Assembly (NCBI GenBank): GCA_019359375.1
Contig: JAHHHL010000024.1
Span: forward strand, 44,316 to 108,315
Reading direction: 5' to 3'
DNA: 64,000 nt
Source of the DNA: Lyngbya sp. HA4199-MV5
Lineage (GTDB): Bacteria; Cyanobacteriota; Cyanobacteriia; Leptolyngbyales; Leptolyngbyaceae
Part shown: in pieces, positions 8,290-17,448 of the stretch
How positions within the stretch are numbered: the first letter of the stretch is position 1
How the letters are laid out: each line of letters starts with the position of its first letter
The notes under the pieces: model-generated
The model's database searches: none
Told to the model about the DNA's origin: nothing
The model's input: only the letters and a program-made list of their open reading frames with translations
Made by a program: the position numbers and the translations under genes

Positions 8290-10587
8290 ATGGACCTATT
8301 TGATCATAACCAGCCGAAAGCCAGCGAACTATCGGCTGACTCAAGTAATCTCTCCCTTAATGCTTCCAGTGTCAAAACGTCTGGCAGTCAGGCGAAGGGT
8401 TCTTCCCTTTTAGACTCAAACTTCAACGAAGCGCTAAGCCAAAACCTTGCAGGTACTGATACAACCGCAGGCAAAGCAGACGCTTCCAAATCAGGCGCTT
8501 CTAAGGGCACTGGCACTTTAGCGATTGACCAAAACAAAGAAGGCAAGATGGGAACCTGCCAGTTTGCTGGCACCGCTGCCTGCACCTGCAATAAAACAAA
8601 AACAGATGGCTCCTCTGAACGTCTAGATGCTTCCAATCCTAAGTCCTCTAAAGGGTTGATCGAAGAGGCTGGTGCTGAACCATTTCATATTTCACTCACC
8701 AATGTTGATGTCATCCGGAGTGTTGACCTCAATAAACTGCAAAAAGAGGCCACCTTTACCGATGATATCGGCACCAAAGGTGACTTTTTTATTCCCGGTG
8801 CTGGCACCAACACCGTTACCGGAACAGCGGACAAAGATTTGATTGATGGGCGTGGTGGCGGGTTCAATACCATTAAAACGGGTGGTGGCAGAGACAGCAT
8901 CTTGCTGGACGATCGCACCACCAACCGCATCCTGGATTTCGATCCAACCGTCGATCGCCTCCTTTTCTCAAAATCTATAGACCCTAGCAACATCGTGATT
9001 GCACAGGGCAAAAACACGACGAAGGAAGGCAATCCACTCGATTCAATCAACAGTACGTTGATCATCGACAAGTCCGACGGTCACATTCTGGCATCGCTAG
9101 ATTCGACAAAAGCAACAGCCCTTCAAGGCATTGAACAGAGTGGCAGAAAAGGCTTTAGCCTGGTGGATGACAAAATCTTTAACACCCTTGGCAGGGTAAA
9201 GTTTGATCAAGTCGAGGAGGGGAACGGTCAAATCGCGGGTACATCTGGACGCGACAAGTTGATCGGAGGTGAGGGAAATGACACGCTGCTAGGCGAGTCA
9301 ACTGGCACTTCGACTCCCCCAGGTGGCAACACTGGTGGCTCGTCTGGCGGTTCGTCTGGTGGCTCGTCTGGTGGTGATGACCACGACCATACAGGAGCAG
9401 GAGCCAGCAGCGAAAATCACATCGCTCTCGATAAAGTTGACGTTGTTCGCGGACTTGATCTCCAAAAACTGCAAAAAGAGTTCTCGCTCAAAGATGATAT
9501 TGGTTTTAGAGGCGATTTTCTTGTTCCAGGTGCAGGTAAAAATACTGTCATTGGCACAGGATCCAAAGACCTGATTGATGGACGTGGCGGTGGTTTCAAC
9601 ACCATTACAACGGGTGGCGGAAGAGATAGCATTTTGCTGGACGATCGCACAACCAATCGCATTCTGGACTTTGATCCAACCCGCGATCGTCTTCTCTTTA
9701 CGCAAGGCATGGATCTTGACAATATTGTCATTGCACAAGGGAAAAACCCAGGTAAGGGAGGTGTTGGGCAACCGCTGGATTCTGTCAATAATACGTTGAT
9801 CATTGATAAATCTGATGGACACATTTTGGCATCGCTGACATTCACCAAAGCGACAGCGCTAGAAGGGGCTGAACAGACTGCTAGAAAAGCCTTTAGTCTG
9901 GTAGACGACAGCGTATTCGACACGTTGAACAAGGTACGGTTTGGTAACGTCGAGGAAGGTAACGGACAACTGACGGGCACGCGCGGTCGTGACAAACTCG
10001 TTGGTGGCAAAGGGGATGATTTCCTGTATGTGGGTGATGATGGCTTCAAACTAAAAACCGCGAAAGGTGGCGGTGGCACCGAGTTTCCCTTTAAGACCGA
10101 CAGCCCTGGCACCTCTGAACTCACCCCAACGCTGAAAAATGGTGTCCTCAGTTTCTCCGGTTCCTACAAAAACTTTGATGGGGCACCCCTCTTTAGCCAG
10201 GGCGAAAAGGAACTCGACCCCAACGCCAAGATTCTCAATGGTGCTAACCCCCAAGCACTGATGGAGGGCTTCTTGAAAGTACCTGAAGATAAGGAAGGCA
10301 ATGCCATTTCTGGTACCCATCTGCACTTCAGCCCTGCGGAAGACAGTCGCGGTAACTTTGCCGATGCGACGGTTGTACGGTATTTTGAGAACACACCTCT
10401 TGATGCCAAGTCTGGTACCTTGAGTGGCACGTTTGAACTCACGCCAGAAGAGCAAGCGGCGTTCCTGGCGGGCAACCTGTACGTGAATATTCACTCTAAC
10501 CTGGATGTGGATGGTGATGGCAGGGCGGGCTTTGCCACTGGCGAAAATCGTCTCAACTTCAATCAGAATGTGGTGCGCCTTGTCTAG
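8290..10587 (+). CDS. Secreted hemolysin-type repeat/CHRD-domain protein, 765 aa (probable T1SS cargo)
   Basis: The frame is open from TTG 8134, but AGGAG at 8280-8284 points to ATG 8290 (MDLFDHNQPK), an N-terminus shared with the paralogue at 11237. Residues 1-130 are Ser/Ala/Lys-rich and include a cysteine patch (GTCQFAGTAACTCNKT). Two copies of a module of about 205 residues follow (about 132-336 and 372-575). Each ends in acidic glycine repeats such as GRDKLIGGEGNDTL that resemble RTX calcium-binding repeats. The copies are separated by a Gly-Ser linker with DDHDH. Residues about 597-760 form a CHRD-like domain (LYVNIHSNLDVDGDGRAGF). There is no Sec signal, as expected for type I secretion by the exporter encoded upstream. 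The extracellular function is unknown. Confidence 0.85.
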   Translation: MDLFDHNQPKASELSADSSNLSLNASSVKTSGSQAKGSSLLDSNFNEALSQNLAGTDTTAGKADASKSGASKGTGTLAIDQNKEGKMGTCQFAGTAACTCNKTKTDGSSERLDASNPKSSKGLIEEAGAEPFHISLTNVDVIRSVDLNKLQKEATFTDDIGTKGDFFIPGAGTNTVTGTADKDLIDGRGGGFNTIKTGGGRDSILLDDRTTNRILDFDPTVDRLLFSKSIDPSNIVIAQGKNTTKEGNPLDSINSTLIIDKSDGHILASLDSTKATALQGIEQSGRKGFSLVDDKIFNTLGRVKFDQVEEGNGQIAGTSGRDKLIGGEGNDTLLGESTGTSTPPGGNTGGSSGGSSGGSSGGDDHDHTGAGASSENHIALDKVDVVRGLDLQKLQKEFSLKDDIGFRGDFLVPGAGKNTVIGTGSKDLIDGRGGGFNTITTGGGRDSILLDDRTTNRILDFDPTRDRLLFTQGMDLDNIVIAQGKNPGKGGVGQPLDSVNNTLIIDKSDGHILASLTFTKATALEGAEQTARKAFSLVDDSVFDTLNKVRFGNVEEGNGQLTGTRGRDKLVGGKGDDFLYVGDDGFKLKTAKGGGGTEFPFKTDSPGTSELTPTLKNGVLSFSGSYKNFDGAPLFSQGEKELDPNAKILNGANPQALMEGFLKVPEDKEGNAISGTHLHFSPAEDSRGNFADATVVRYFENTPLDAKSGTLSGTFELTPEEQAAFLAGNLYVNIHSNLDVDGDGRAGFATGENRLNFNQNVVRLV
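9337..9372 (+). repeat. Three 12-bp tandem repeats encoding a Gly-Ser linker
   Basis: Three consecutive copies of GGYTCGTCTGGY encode a (GSSG)n-type linker between the two duplicated modules of the cargo protein. This is a likely site of length variation by slippage. Confidence 0.85.
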
Positions 10588-10630
10588 CCTTAAAGACTGA
10601 CCGCGATCGTGATAGCCGCATGACAACAAC

Positions 10631-10667
10631 AGCCTGCTAGGGTAGCGATGCCTCAGCAGGCTTTTTT
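10631..10667 (+). terminator. Rho-independent terminator after the 765-aa cargo gene
   Basis: Perfect 8-bp stem AGCCTGCT/AGCAGGCT with a 16-nt loop, followed by six T residues. It begins 43 bp after the stop codon. Confidence 0.85.
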
Positions 10668-11236
10668 CTGTGCTGCGATCGACCAAATTTACCCCGGCAG
10701 TGAGCAGCATTAGTGCGCGCCCATAGCGCTGATTCTAGAAAGAGCCGATACCATACCTACAAATAACTAGAACCCGGAATTTCGATCAGGTTCCAATTAA
10801 TTTCAGTTTAAAGGTCAAAATCAATCAATTCAGCCTTGCCATTAGAAATTCATTTGCTATAGTTGTAACGAAGAGACCCAGCGACCGAATCGATCGTCCA
10901 GGATTGCAAGTCTCTAGAAGCTTAGTCAGATTTTCACCTCTCACAGATTTCCACCTCTCACAGGCTTTCTCTGCATACAGGCACTAAATCGCTTACATCA
11001 CTCATCATCTAAAGCTGTGGATCGAGCGACCTGTCTGTAGTTCTGCATTTGCCATTAATGCCTTTGAGTTTTTAAGCGCACATTTGAGTACGATGCCAAT
11101 TAGTCAGGCTATGAAGCCATTTGTATATAAGTGTCGCAATGTGCTTTTCAGGTATTGAAAGCTTTCCTGGGAATGGTTTTCCACCGTTCGGTCTGTGACA
11201 TCTCTTCAACACGCTCTCAAACTTTAAGGAGTCCTT
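10668..11236. other. Gene-free region with promoter and long leader of the second cargo gene
   Basis: No credible gene is present. The stretch lies between a terminator and ATG 11237. It contains a good sigma-70-type promoter candidate at 10836-10863, which would give a leader of roughly 365 nt. A direct repeat of CACCTCTCACAG occurs near 10936-10965. TTTAAGGAG precedes the start codon. Confidence 0.5.
10836..10863 (+). promoter_or_regulatory. Candidate promoter for the 469-aa cargo gene
   Basis: TTGCCA (10836-10841), a 16-nt spacer and TATAGT (10858-10863) with TG one base upstream of the -10 box. This is a reasonable housekeeping-type promoter. It is not proven that it drives the gene 370 bp away. 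Confidence 0.5.
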
Positions 11237-12646
11237 ATGGAAGGTTTTGACCACAACAAATCTCACCTAGATCAACACAATGAAGCTGGAATAGCAGATC
11301 CATCAAATAGCAAAACGACTACTGGAGCTGTTGCCAGTAGCTCAACAGGGTCTTCTGTGGCGGCATCCGACCTTGAGCAAGCGCTCAATCAAACGCTGTC
11401 AACTGATGAAAAAGCCGCCGCCCCAGCAGCTACCGTTGGCGTTGATGACCACGATCATGGACCCAAAGTCGGTCCCTTTGAAACGCATGTGGATCTCAAT
11501 AATGTTGCAAATGCCAGAACATTAGATCGCAAGCAGGTGGGCAAACAGGGTTCGTTTGAGGATAGTTTTGGCGACAAAGGTGATTTCCTCAATCCCGGTG
11601 GCGGCAACAATACTGTGATTGCTGGCGGTGGCAATGATGTCATTCGAGGTTCTGGGCAAGGGTTGAACACCATTACGACAGGTAGTGGTAAAGACACCAT
11701 TATTCTGGGTAAAGAAACCACTAACCGGATCTTTGATTTTGACGCAGCCAACGATCGCTTTGTTCTACAGGGTGTTAGCCCCAAAGACATCATTATCGCG
11801 CAAGGCAAAAACCCCGGTAAAGGTGGACTGGAGCAACCGCTCGACTCTGTAAACAATGCCCTCATCATCGATAAAAGAGAAGGTCACATTCTCGCCTCGT
11901 TGACATTTGCTAATGCTTCTGACATCAATGAGAGCCACTTTTCACGACTCACTGGTGAAGCCAACCAGAGCTTGCAAAATGAGGAACTCAAAGAAGCTGG
12001 GTTCAAAAATCAGCGTGGGAATGGTCAACTCAATGGCACCCTGGGGCACGATCGCCTGATTGGTGGCAAAGGGAATGACTTCCTCTATGTCGGTGACGAT
12101 GGCTTCAGCCTGGGCACCGCAACCGGGGGCGGGGGCACCGAGTTTCCCTTCAAGACCGACAGCCCTGGCACCTCTGAACTAACGCCAACGCTGAAGAATG
12201 GTGTGCTCAGCTTCTCTGGTTCCTACAAAGACTTTGATGGCGCACCCCTGTTCAGTCAAGGCGAAAAGGAACTCGACCCCAATGCTAAGATCCTCAGTGG
12301 TGCTGACCCCAAAGCACTGATGGACGGCTTCTTGAAAGTACCTCAAGATAAGGAAGGGAATGCCATCTCCGGCACACACTTGCACTTTAGCACTGCGGGT
12401 GACAATCGTGGCAACTTTGCCGATGCTACGGTGGTGCGCTACTTCGAGAACACCCCAACCGATGCCAAGTCTGGCACGCTGAGTGGCACCTTTGAACTCT
12501 CGCCTGAAGAGCAAGCGGCTTTCCTGGCAGGCAATTTGTACGTGAATATTCACTCCAACATTGATGTGGATGGTGATGGCAGAGCAGGCTTTGCCACGGG
12601 TGAAAATCGCCTCAACTTCAACAAAGACGTGGTGAAATTCGCCTAA
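11237..12646 (+). CDS. Secreted hemolysin-type repeat/CHRD-domain protein, 469 aa (paralogue)
   Basis: This shorter paralogue of the 765-residue protein starts MEGFDHNKSH with a clear AAGGAG site. Residues 1-75 are Ser/Ala-rich and contain the shared DDHDH motif. One module (about 75-285) carries glycine/aspartate repeats (GGGNNTVIAGGGNDVIRGSG, and GHDRLIGGKGNDFL). The CHRD-like domain occupies about 300-465. The CHRD-coding DNA is far closer to that of the neighbour than the N-terminal part is. No Sec signal peptide is visible. It is probably exported by the HlyB/HlyD pair upstream, with calcium stabilising the repeats after export; both points are inference. Confidence 0.85.
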   Translation: MEGFDHNKSHLDQHNEAGIADPSNSKTTTGAVASSSTGSSVAASDLEQALNQTLSTDEKAAAPAATVGVDDHDHGPKVGPFETHVDLNNVANARTLDRKQVGKQGSFEDSFGDKGDFLNPGGGNNTVIAGGGNDVIRGSGQGLNTITTGSGKDTIILGKETTNRIFDFDAANDRFVLQGVSPKDIIIAQGKNPGKGGLEQPLDSVNNALIIDKREGHILASLTFANASDINESHFSRLTGEANQSLQNEELKEAGFKNQRGNGQLNGTLGHDRLIGGKGNDFLYVGDDGFSLGTATGGGGTEFPFKTDSPGTSELTPTLKNGVLSFSGSYKDFDGAPLFSQGEKELDPNAKILSGADPKALMDGFLKVPQDKEGNAISGTHLHFSTAGDNRGNFADATVVRYFENTPTDAKSGTLSGTFELSPEEQAAFLAGNLYVNIHSNIDVDGDGRAGFATGENRLNFNKDVVKFA

Positions 12647-12739
12647 CCGTTAGGTTTGGGGTTAGTGCTTTCCACCTACGGCACTAGCCCGAATGCTCAT
12701 ACAAATGCATCTCCTTTAAAGCGCAGTACACACGAACAA

Positions 12740-12775
12740 CCTGTTGGGGAGCGATCGCTCTCCAGCAGGCTTTTT
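12740..12775 (+). terminator. Strong terminator with a HIP1 octamer at its tip
   Basis: A 13-bp stem (CCTGTTGGGGAGC/GCTCTCCAGCAGG, with two G-T pairs) is closed by a GATC loop so that the tip reads GCGATCGC. CTTTTT follows. It ends the transcript of the 469-aa cargo gene. Confidence 0.85.
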
Positions 12776-12825
12776 CCCACGATACAAAAACGTTTTCAGA
12801 GTCAATCTCATCATCATGGAGTTCA

Positions 12826-13371
12826 ATGATGCGACAGCTTTGTTATGCCCTCACATTAATGACGACGAGCGTGTTGTTAAATGGTTGGATGATGGCTGCC
12901 ACACCGGGTAATGATGCAAAACGCCTCAATCAGGCATCACAGCTTGTCAATGTTAGCGTGGTCAGCGATCGCCCCCAGATCGCCCAGGCAGCCAGTAATA
13001 CGCACTATCTCACCCTCACGATGCCAGAACGTGCAGGCAAACGGTTTGCCAAGCTTTCTCTTTCGTTTACAGAGCAAAATCAAGAAAGAACGGTTGCTCC
13101 CATTCGCTTTGACCTAGCCAATACCAGAGCGTTTACCGGGGCATCTGGGGCAGACGGTCGTGCGATCGAGATTGAAGATATATGGATTGACGAAACAGGC
13201 ACCTTTTGGATTGAATTCAAAGCACCTGTGCCACCAAAAACTAAGCTTACTCTGGCGCTCAGAACGCTTAAATCAACCCCCTCAGCAACCTACGGATATG
13301 GCGTTGCAGCTTATCCAGAAACAAAATTTCCCGCTATTTTTGTGGGCGATGGAACCATCACCATCCGTTAG
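12826..13371 (+). CDS. DUF2808-type exported protein
   Basis: A 181-residue protein with an N-terminal signal segment (YALTLMTTSVLLNGWMMAAT). It is followed by a beta-rich domain with LTLTMPERAGKRFAKLSLSF, a central FDLANTRAFTG and the C-terminal pattern YGYGVAAYPE...FVGDGTITIR. This layout fits the cyanobacterial DUF2808 family, whose function is unknown. GGAG lies just before ATG 12826; ATG 12829 is also possible. It follows a strong terminator, so it is probably transcribed separately from the cargo genes. Confidence 0.7.
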   Translation: MMRQLCYALTLMTTSVLLNGWMMAATPGNDAKRLNQASQLVNVSVVSDRPQIAQAASNTHYLTLTMPERAGKRFAKLSLSFTEQNQERTVAPIRFDLANTRAFTGASGADGRAIEIEDIWIDETGTFWIEFKAPVPPKTKLTLALRTLKSTPSATYGYGVAAYPETKFPAIFVGDGTITIR

Positions 13372-13373
13372 GT

Positions 13374-13470
13374 AGAAAGGCAGCAGAAGGCAGAAGTGAA
13401 GAAGGCAGAGGGCAGGAGGCAGGAGGTAGAAAGGCAGAGGGCAGGAGGCAGGAGGCCGAAGTGAAGAAGG
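13374..13470. repeat. Tandem heptamer-like repeats (AGGCAGA/GGGCAGG)
   Basis: Imperfect short tandem repeats of GGCAG-containing units, including a duplicated block of about 50 bp. The gap 13372-13878 holds no gene. It also carries the palindrome at 13750-13796. Confidence 0.85.
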
Positions 13471-13749
13471 TTTCTATGTTGGCTTACAAACTACAGCCGT
13501 TTTTCTTTGCATTCGCCGTACCCTATACCCTAAACCCTACACCCATACTCACAGAGCGCTCACAAGCATCGAATGGTTGAGTGGGTTGCACATGGTGGCT
13601 GAGGGCGAGTATGGTAGAACGAGTCTGTAGTTTACGCAGCTTTACAAACGTGTCAAAAGTGATAGTTTGTTCCTGTAAAGGGAATGCTAGCGTCAGAAGT
13701 TAGCCCTGACTAAGGAGATTCCTCTTAAAGAATCTACCCGTTTTCTACC

Positions 13750-13796
13750 GTAGTGCAAGCGTCTCGCTTGCGACGCGGGCAAGATGCCCGCACTAC
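13750..13796. repeat. 47-bp double-hairpin interspersed repeat
   Basis: Outer arms GTAGTGC/GCACTAC enclose two inner palindromes, GCAAGCG/CGCTTGC and GCGGGCA/TGCCCGC. Such compact dispersed hairpin repeats are frequent between cyanobacterial genes. It lies about 80 bp upstream of the carbonic anhydrase gene. Confidence 0.75.
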
Positions 13797-13878
13797 GTCA
13801 GGGACTTTCTTTTGTGGGAATCACCTAAACTCTACTCGTTGTCGATCGCTACCTTGCCCGAAACTTGAGAACGCAACT

Positions 13879-14553
13879 ATGTCACTGACGGGACTCATTC
13901 AAGGACTCAACGCCTTCCACAGCAGCTATTTTAATGATCATCGAGAGTTGTTTGAACGGCTGTCGGGTGGGCAGTCGCCGGAAGTGCTGTTTATTACATG
14001 TTCTGATTCTCGGATTGACCCCTGCTTAATTACTCAAGCGCAACCCGGCGAACTCTTTGTCATGCGAAACGTCGGCAATATCATTCCATCGTATGGGGCA
14101 GCCAGCAGCGCTGAATCAGCAGGCATTGAGTACGCGGTGGAAATGTTGGGCATCAAAGATATTATTGTGTGTGGACATTCTCACTGCGGTGCGATGAGGG
14201 GATTGCTACAGGTGGGCACACTGGCAGAAACGATGCCTGCTGTCTACGATTGGTTAAAACGTCATGGTGAGGCAACGCGACGGCTCGTGTTAGAGAATTA
14301 TCCCAATGTGGCACCAGAGACACTATTGAAGATTGCGATCGAGCAAAACGTCCTCACACAAATTGAAAATTTAGAAACTTACCCTGCCATTCGAGCCAAA
14401 TTACACGGTGGCAAACTAAATCTACACGCATGGATGTACGAGATTGAAACGGGTACTGTCTTTGCCTACAATGCCTCGCAACGACAATTTACGCTAATGG
14501 AAAAGCGATCGTTTCCCGTACCTGATCCGTTAATCACTACCGTCCCAGCCTGA
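13879..14553 (+). CDS. Beta-class carbonic anhydrase
   Basis: A 224-residue enzyme that interconverts CO2 and bicarbonate. The zinc ligands and catalytic dyad are visible as CSDSR (about residues 39-43) and HSHCG (about 99-103). The characteristic RNVGNIIP and GIEYAVEMLGIKDIIVCGHSHCG blocks are intact. The length fits short beta-CAs rather than the longer C-terminally extended CcaA of carboxysomes. The frame is open upstream to 13753, but that extension reads through the interspersed palindrome, so ATG 13879 (MSLTGLIQGL) is taken. Location (cytosol or carboxysome) cannot be told from the sequence. Confidence 0.9.
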   Translation: MSLTGLIQGLNAFHSSYFNDHRELFERLSGGQSPEVLFITCSDSRIDPCLITQAQPGELFVMRNVGNIIPSYGAASSAESAGIEYAVEMLGIKDIIVCGHSHCGAMRGLLQVGTLAETMPAVYDWLKRHGEATRRLVLENYPNVAPETLLKIAIEQNVLTQIENLETYPAIRAKLHGGKLNLHAWMYEIETGTVFAYNASQRQFTLMEKRSFPVPDPLITTVPA

Positions 14554-14577
14554 GCGTTTGTGATGCTTTGAGCATAA

Positions 14578-14745
14578 CCGTGGGTAAGGGAGGGATGAGG
14601 GATGAGGGATGAGAGTTTTGAATGTGATCAGAATTCTCCGTGTCCCCGTATCCTCTTCTGCCTCCTGCCCTCTGCCTTTTTTAGCCTTTAGCCTTTAGCC
14701 TTCATCCCTTACCCTCTGCCTCCTACCTTCTGCCTTTATTTTGCT
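14578..14745. repeat. Tandem heptamer-like repeats (TCTGCCT / TTTAGCC)
   Basis: Low-complexity intergenic DNA made of GGGATGAG repeats, then TGCCTCCTGCCCTCTGCC and repeated TAGCCTT units. No gene lies in the gap 14554-14825. Confidence 0.8.
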
Positions 14746-14825
14746 AAACAGATGTGAGTGATGCGCTGCAAGTCGGTATGCTGGAAAGTATCGTTTGCGC
14801 GCATTGTCTCGTTCACTCATCCGTC

Positions 14826-16793
14826 ATGTCACAACCGACGATCGAATCTATTCTGCAAGAGCATCGCTTATTTCATCCCTCCGCAGAGTTTTCTCAAAAG
14901 GCTCAAATCAAGAGCCTGGATGAATACCACCGTTTGTATGAGGAAGCCAACGCTGACCCACAAGCCTTTTGGGCAAGGCTGGCAGAAACAGAACTGCACT
15001 GGTTCCAGAAATGGGATACGGTGCTTGACTGGCAGCCACCTTTCGCCAAGTGGTTTGTCAACGGCAAGCTGAACATTTCGTATAACTGCCTCGATCGCCA
15101 CCTCACGACCTGGCGACGTAACAAAGCGGCTTTGATCTGGGAAGGTGAACCAGGAGACTCGCGCACGTTGACCTATGCGCAACTGCATCGAGAAGTGTGC
15201 CAGTTTGCTAATGCGTTGAAACACCTGGGTGTGCAGAAGGGCGATCGTGTGGGACTCTACATGCCCATGATTCCTGAAGCGGCGATCGCGATGCTAGCGT
15301 GTGCACGCGTTGGAGCTGCACATACGGTCGTGTTTGGTGGGTTTAGCGCGGAGGCATTGCGCGATCGGCTGGTGGATGGGCAGGCGAAAGTCGTGGTGAC
15401 TGCCGATGGCGGTTGGCGCAAAGACGCGATCGTACCCCTCAAAGAGCAGGTAGATAAAGCCCTGGCAGATGGCAGTGTGCCCAGTGTCACCCATACGTTG
15501 GTGGTGAAGCGCACAGGACAGGAGACGCACATGCAGGGCGATCGTGACCATTGGTGGCACGACCTCCAAAAGCAAGTTTCGGCTGACTGTCCCGCTGAGC
15601 CGATGGGTAGCGAAGATTTGCTCTTCATCCTCTACACCTCTGGCAGCACGGGCAAACCCAAAGGCGTGGTGCATACAACAGGCGGCTACAACCTCTATAG
15701 CCACATCACCACCAAATGGATTTTTGACCTGCAAGATACCGACGTTTACTGGTGTACTGCCGATGTTGGCTGGATTACTGGGCACAGCTACATTGTCTAT
15801 GGTCCGCTGTCCAATGGTGCCACCACAGTCATGTACGAAGGTGCGCCCCGTGCGTCGAACCCTGGCTGCTTCTGGGACGTGATTGAAAAGCACGGAGTCA
15901 ACATTTTCTACACCGCGCCGACTGCCATTCGTGCCTTCATCAAAATGGGCGACGAGCATCCCAAAGCACGCGATCTATCGTCATTACGACTCCTGGGAAC
16001 GGTCGGCGAACCCATTAATCCCGAAGCCTGGATCTGGTATCAGCAGGTGATTGGGGGAGGACGCTGCCCGATCGTCGATACCTGGTGGCAAACCGAAACC
16101 GGCGGCATTATGATTACCGCACTGCCCGGTGCGATCCCCACCAAACCCGGTTCAGCCACGCTACCCTTCCCCGGCATTCTGGCGGATGTGATTGACCTGG
16201 AAGGCAACTCTGTGGGTGTGAATGAAGGGGGCTATCTGGCAGTGCGGCATCCGTGGCCTGGGATGATGCGAACCGTCTATGGCGATCCTGATCGCTTCCG
16301 CCGCATCTACTGGGAACATATTCCACCGAAAGAGGGGCAATACCTCTACTTTGCAGGCGATGGTGCCCGTCGGGATGAAGATGGCTACTTTTGGGTGATG
16401 GGTCGCGTCGATGATGTGATCAACGTGGCAGGTCATCGCCTCGGCACGATGGAAATCGAGTCTGCGCTGGTCTCTCACCCCGCTGTGGCAGAAGCTGCGG
16501 TTGTCGGCAAGCCAGACGAGCTAAAAGGACAAGATATCGTCGCGTTTGTCACGCTTGAAGGCACTTACAGCCCCAGCGATGCCCTGCTGAAGGAGCTCAA
16601 ACAGCATGTGGTCAACGAAATTGGCGCGATCGCCCGTCCTGGTGAAATTCGTTTTGCCGAAGCCCTGCCCAAAACCCGATCGGGCAAAATCATGCGTCGT
16701 CTCCTCCGCGATTTAGCCAGCGGCGTGGAAATTTCGAGCGATACCTCCACTTTGGAAGATCGCAGCGTCTTGGAGAAACTGCGGGAAGGGTAG
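14826..16793 (+). CDS. acs: Acetyl-CoA synthetase
   Basis: A 655-residue AMP-forming ligase that makes acetyl-CoA from acetate, ATP and CoA. Visible motifs are the P-loop-like [19 protein letters not shown], the hinge region [23 protein letters not shown] and C-terminal RSGKIMRR, whose lysine is the regulatory acetylation site in the family. The length matches typical Acs. The frame opens at 14754, but ATG 14826 ([10 protein letters not shown]) gives the normal N-terminus and avoids an odd leader rich in Cys and His. It appears to be monocistronic and is flanked by repeats on both sides. Confidence 0.95.
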   Translation: MSQPTIESILQEHRLFHPSAEFSQKAQIKSLDEYHRLYEEANADPQAFWARLAETELHWFQKWDTVLDWQPPFAKWFVNGKLNISYNCLDRHLTTWRRNKAALIWEGEPGDSRTLTYAQLHREVCQFANALKHLGVQKGDRVGLYMPMIPEAAIAMLACARVGAAHTVVFGGFSAEALRDRLVDGQAKVVVTADGGWRKDAIVPLKEQVDKALADGSVPSVTHTLVVKRTGQETHMQGDRDHWWHDLQKQVSADCPAEPMGSEDLLFILYTSGSTGKPKGVVHTTGGYNLYSHITTKWIFDLQDTDVYWCTADVGWITGHSYIVYGPLSNGATTVMYEGAPRASNPGCFWDVIEKHGVNIFYTAPTAIRAFIKMGDEHPKARDLSSLRLLGTVGEPINPEAWIWYQQVIGGGRCPIVDTWWQTETGGIMITALPGAIPTKPGSATLPFPGILADVIDLEGNSVGVNEGGYLAVRHPWPGMMRTVYGDPDRFRRIYWEHIPPKEGQYLYFAGDGARRDEDGYFWVMGRVDDVINVAGHRLGTMEIESALVSHPAVAEAAVVGKPDELKGQDIVAFVTLEGTYSPSDALLKELKQHVVNEIGAIARPGEIRFAEALPKTRSGKIMRRLLRDLASGVEISSDTSTLEDRSVLEKLREG

Positions 16794-16794
16794 A

Positions 16795-17000
16795 AAAGGC
16801 AGAAGGCAGGAGAGTTTTTGGTTTTTGGTTTTTAGTTTTTAGAAAGAGTTAGGAACAGCTCGTGCATGAACAGACAAGAACTGGTTTAACTCAAAACTCT
16901 TATCCCTCACTCTTTCTGTCTAATGTTTAGCGATCAACGATCAACCGTCTAGCTTTCCTCTAAAAACCAACAACTAACAACCAAAAACTTCCCCCCCCCC
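16795..17000. repeat. Repeat-rich gap with a 10-base C run
   Basis: After the acs stop the DNA consists of GGTTTTTGG/TTAGTTTTT units, then CAACTAACAACCAAAAACTT and a run of ten C residues at 16991-17000. No gene is visible in 16794-17086. The C run is a plausible slippage or sequencing-error spot. Confidence 0.7.
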
Positions 17001-17086
17001 GCACTCTTTTTTGGAGCGCCTGCTTTCCGACTGTACCTGACGTGGGAGAATGGTGTTCTACCCAACATACATGCTGATTGAGAACT

Positions 17087-17425
17087 ATGGCTCGAATTCA
17101 ATTTTCTAGAGGTGTTGACGAAGAGGTCATACCCGACGTGAGCTTGACCCGTGCTCGTGATGGTAGCAACGGCAAAGCAATCTTCTACTTTCAAAATCCT
17201 CAAGCGCTCAGTAGCACCAGCACTGACAGCATTACCGGGATGTATCTCGTAGATGAAGAAGGGGAGCTAGTCACCCGCGAAGTGAATGCCAAGTTTATCA
17301 ACGGTCAACCAGAAGCCTTAGAAGCAACTTATATCATAAAATCACCTGCTGAATGGGATCGCTTTATGCGCTTTATGCAGCGGTATGGCGAAGATAACGG
17401 GTTAGAGTTCAACAAGTCATCCTAA
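17087..17425 (+). CDS. psb28: Photosystem II assembly factor Psb28
   Basis: A 112-residue soluble protein that binds photosystem II assembly intermediates on the cytoplasmic side of the thylakoid. [18 protein letters not shown], the [12 protein letters not shown] motif and [14 protein letters not shown] are characteristic of the family, and the length is normal. A TTG three codons upstream is open, but ATG 17087 matches the conserved N-terminus. It lies 23 bp upstream of moaB on the same strand, so the two may be co-transcribed. Confidence 0.95.
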   Translation: MARIQFSRGVDEEVIPDVSLTRARDGSNGKAIFYFQNPQALSSTSTDSITGMYLVDEEGELVTREVNAKFINGQPEALEATYIIKSPAEWDRFMRFMQRYGEDNGLEFNKSS

Positions 17426-17448
17426 AAGCTGAAACGCTTAAACACACG

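Noticed and set aside
9298..9822. Long antisense frame inside the 765-aa cargo gene
   Set aside because: It is the reverse reading of Gly/Asp-rich repeat codons; the plus-strand product has coherent domains and a good start.
15294..15959. 221-codon antisense frame within acs
   Set aside because: Shadow of a long GC-rich coding region; acs itself is complete and conserved.
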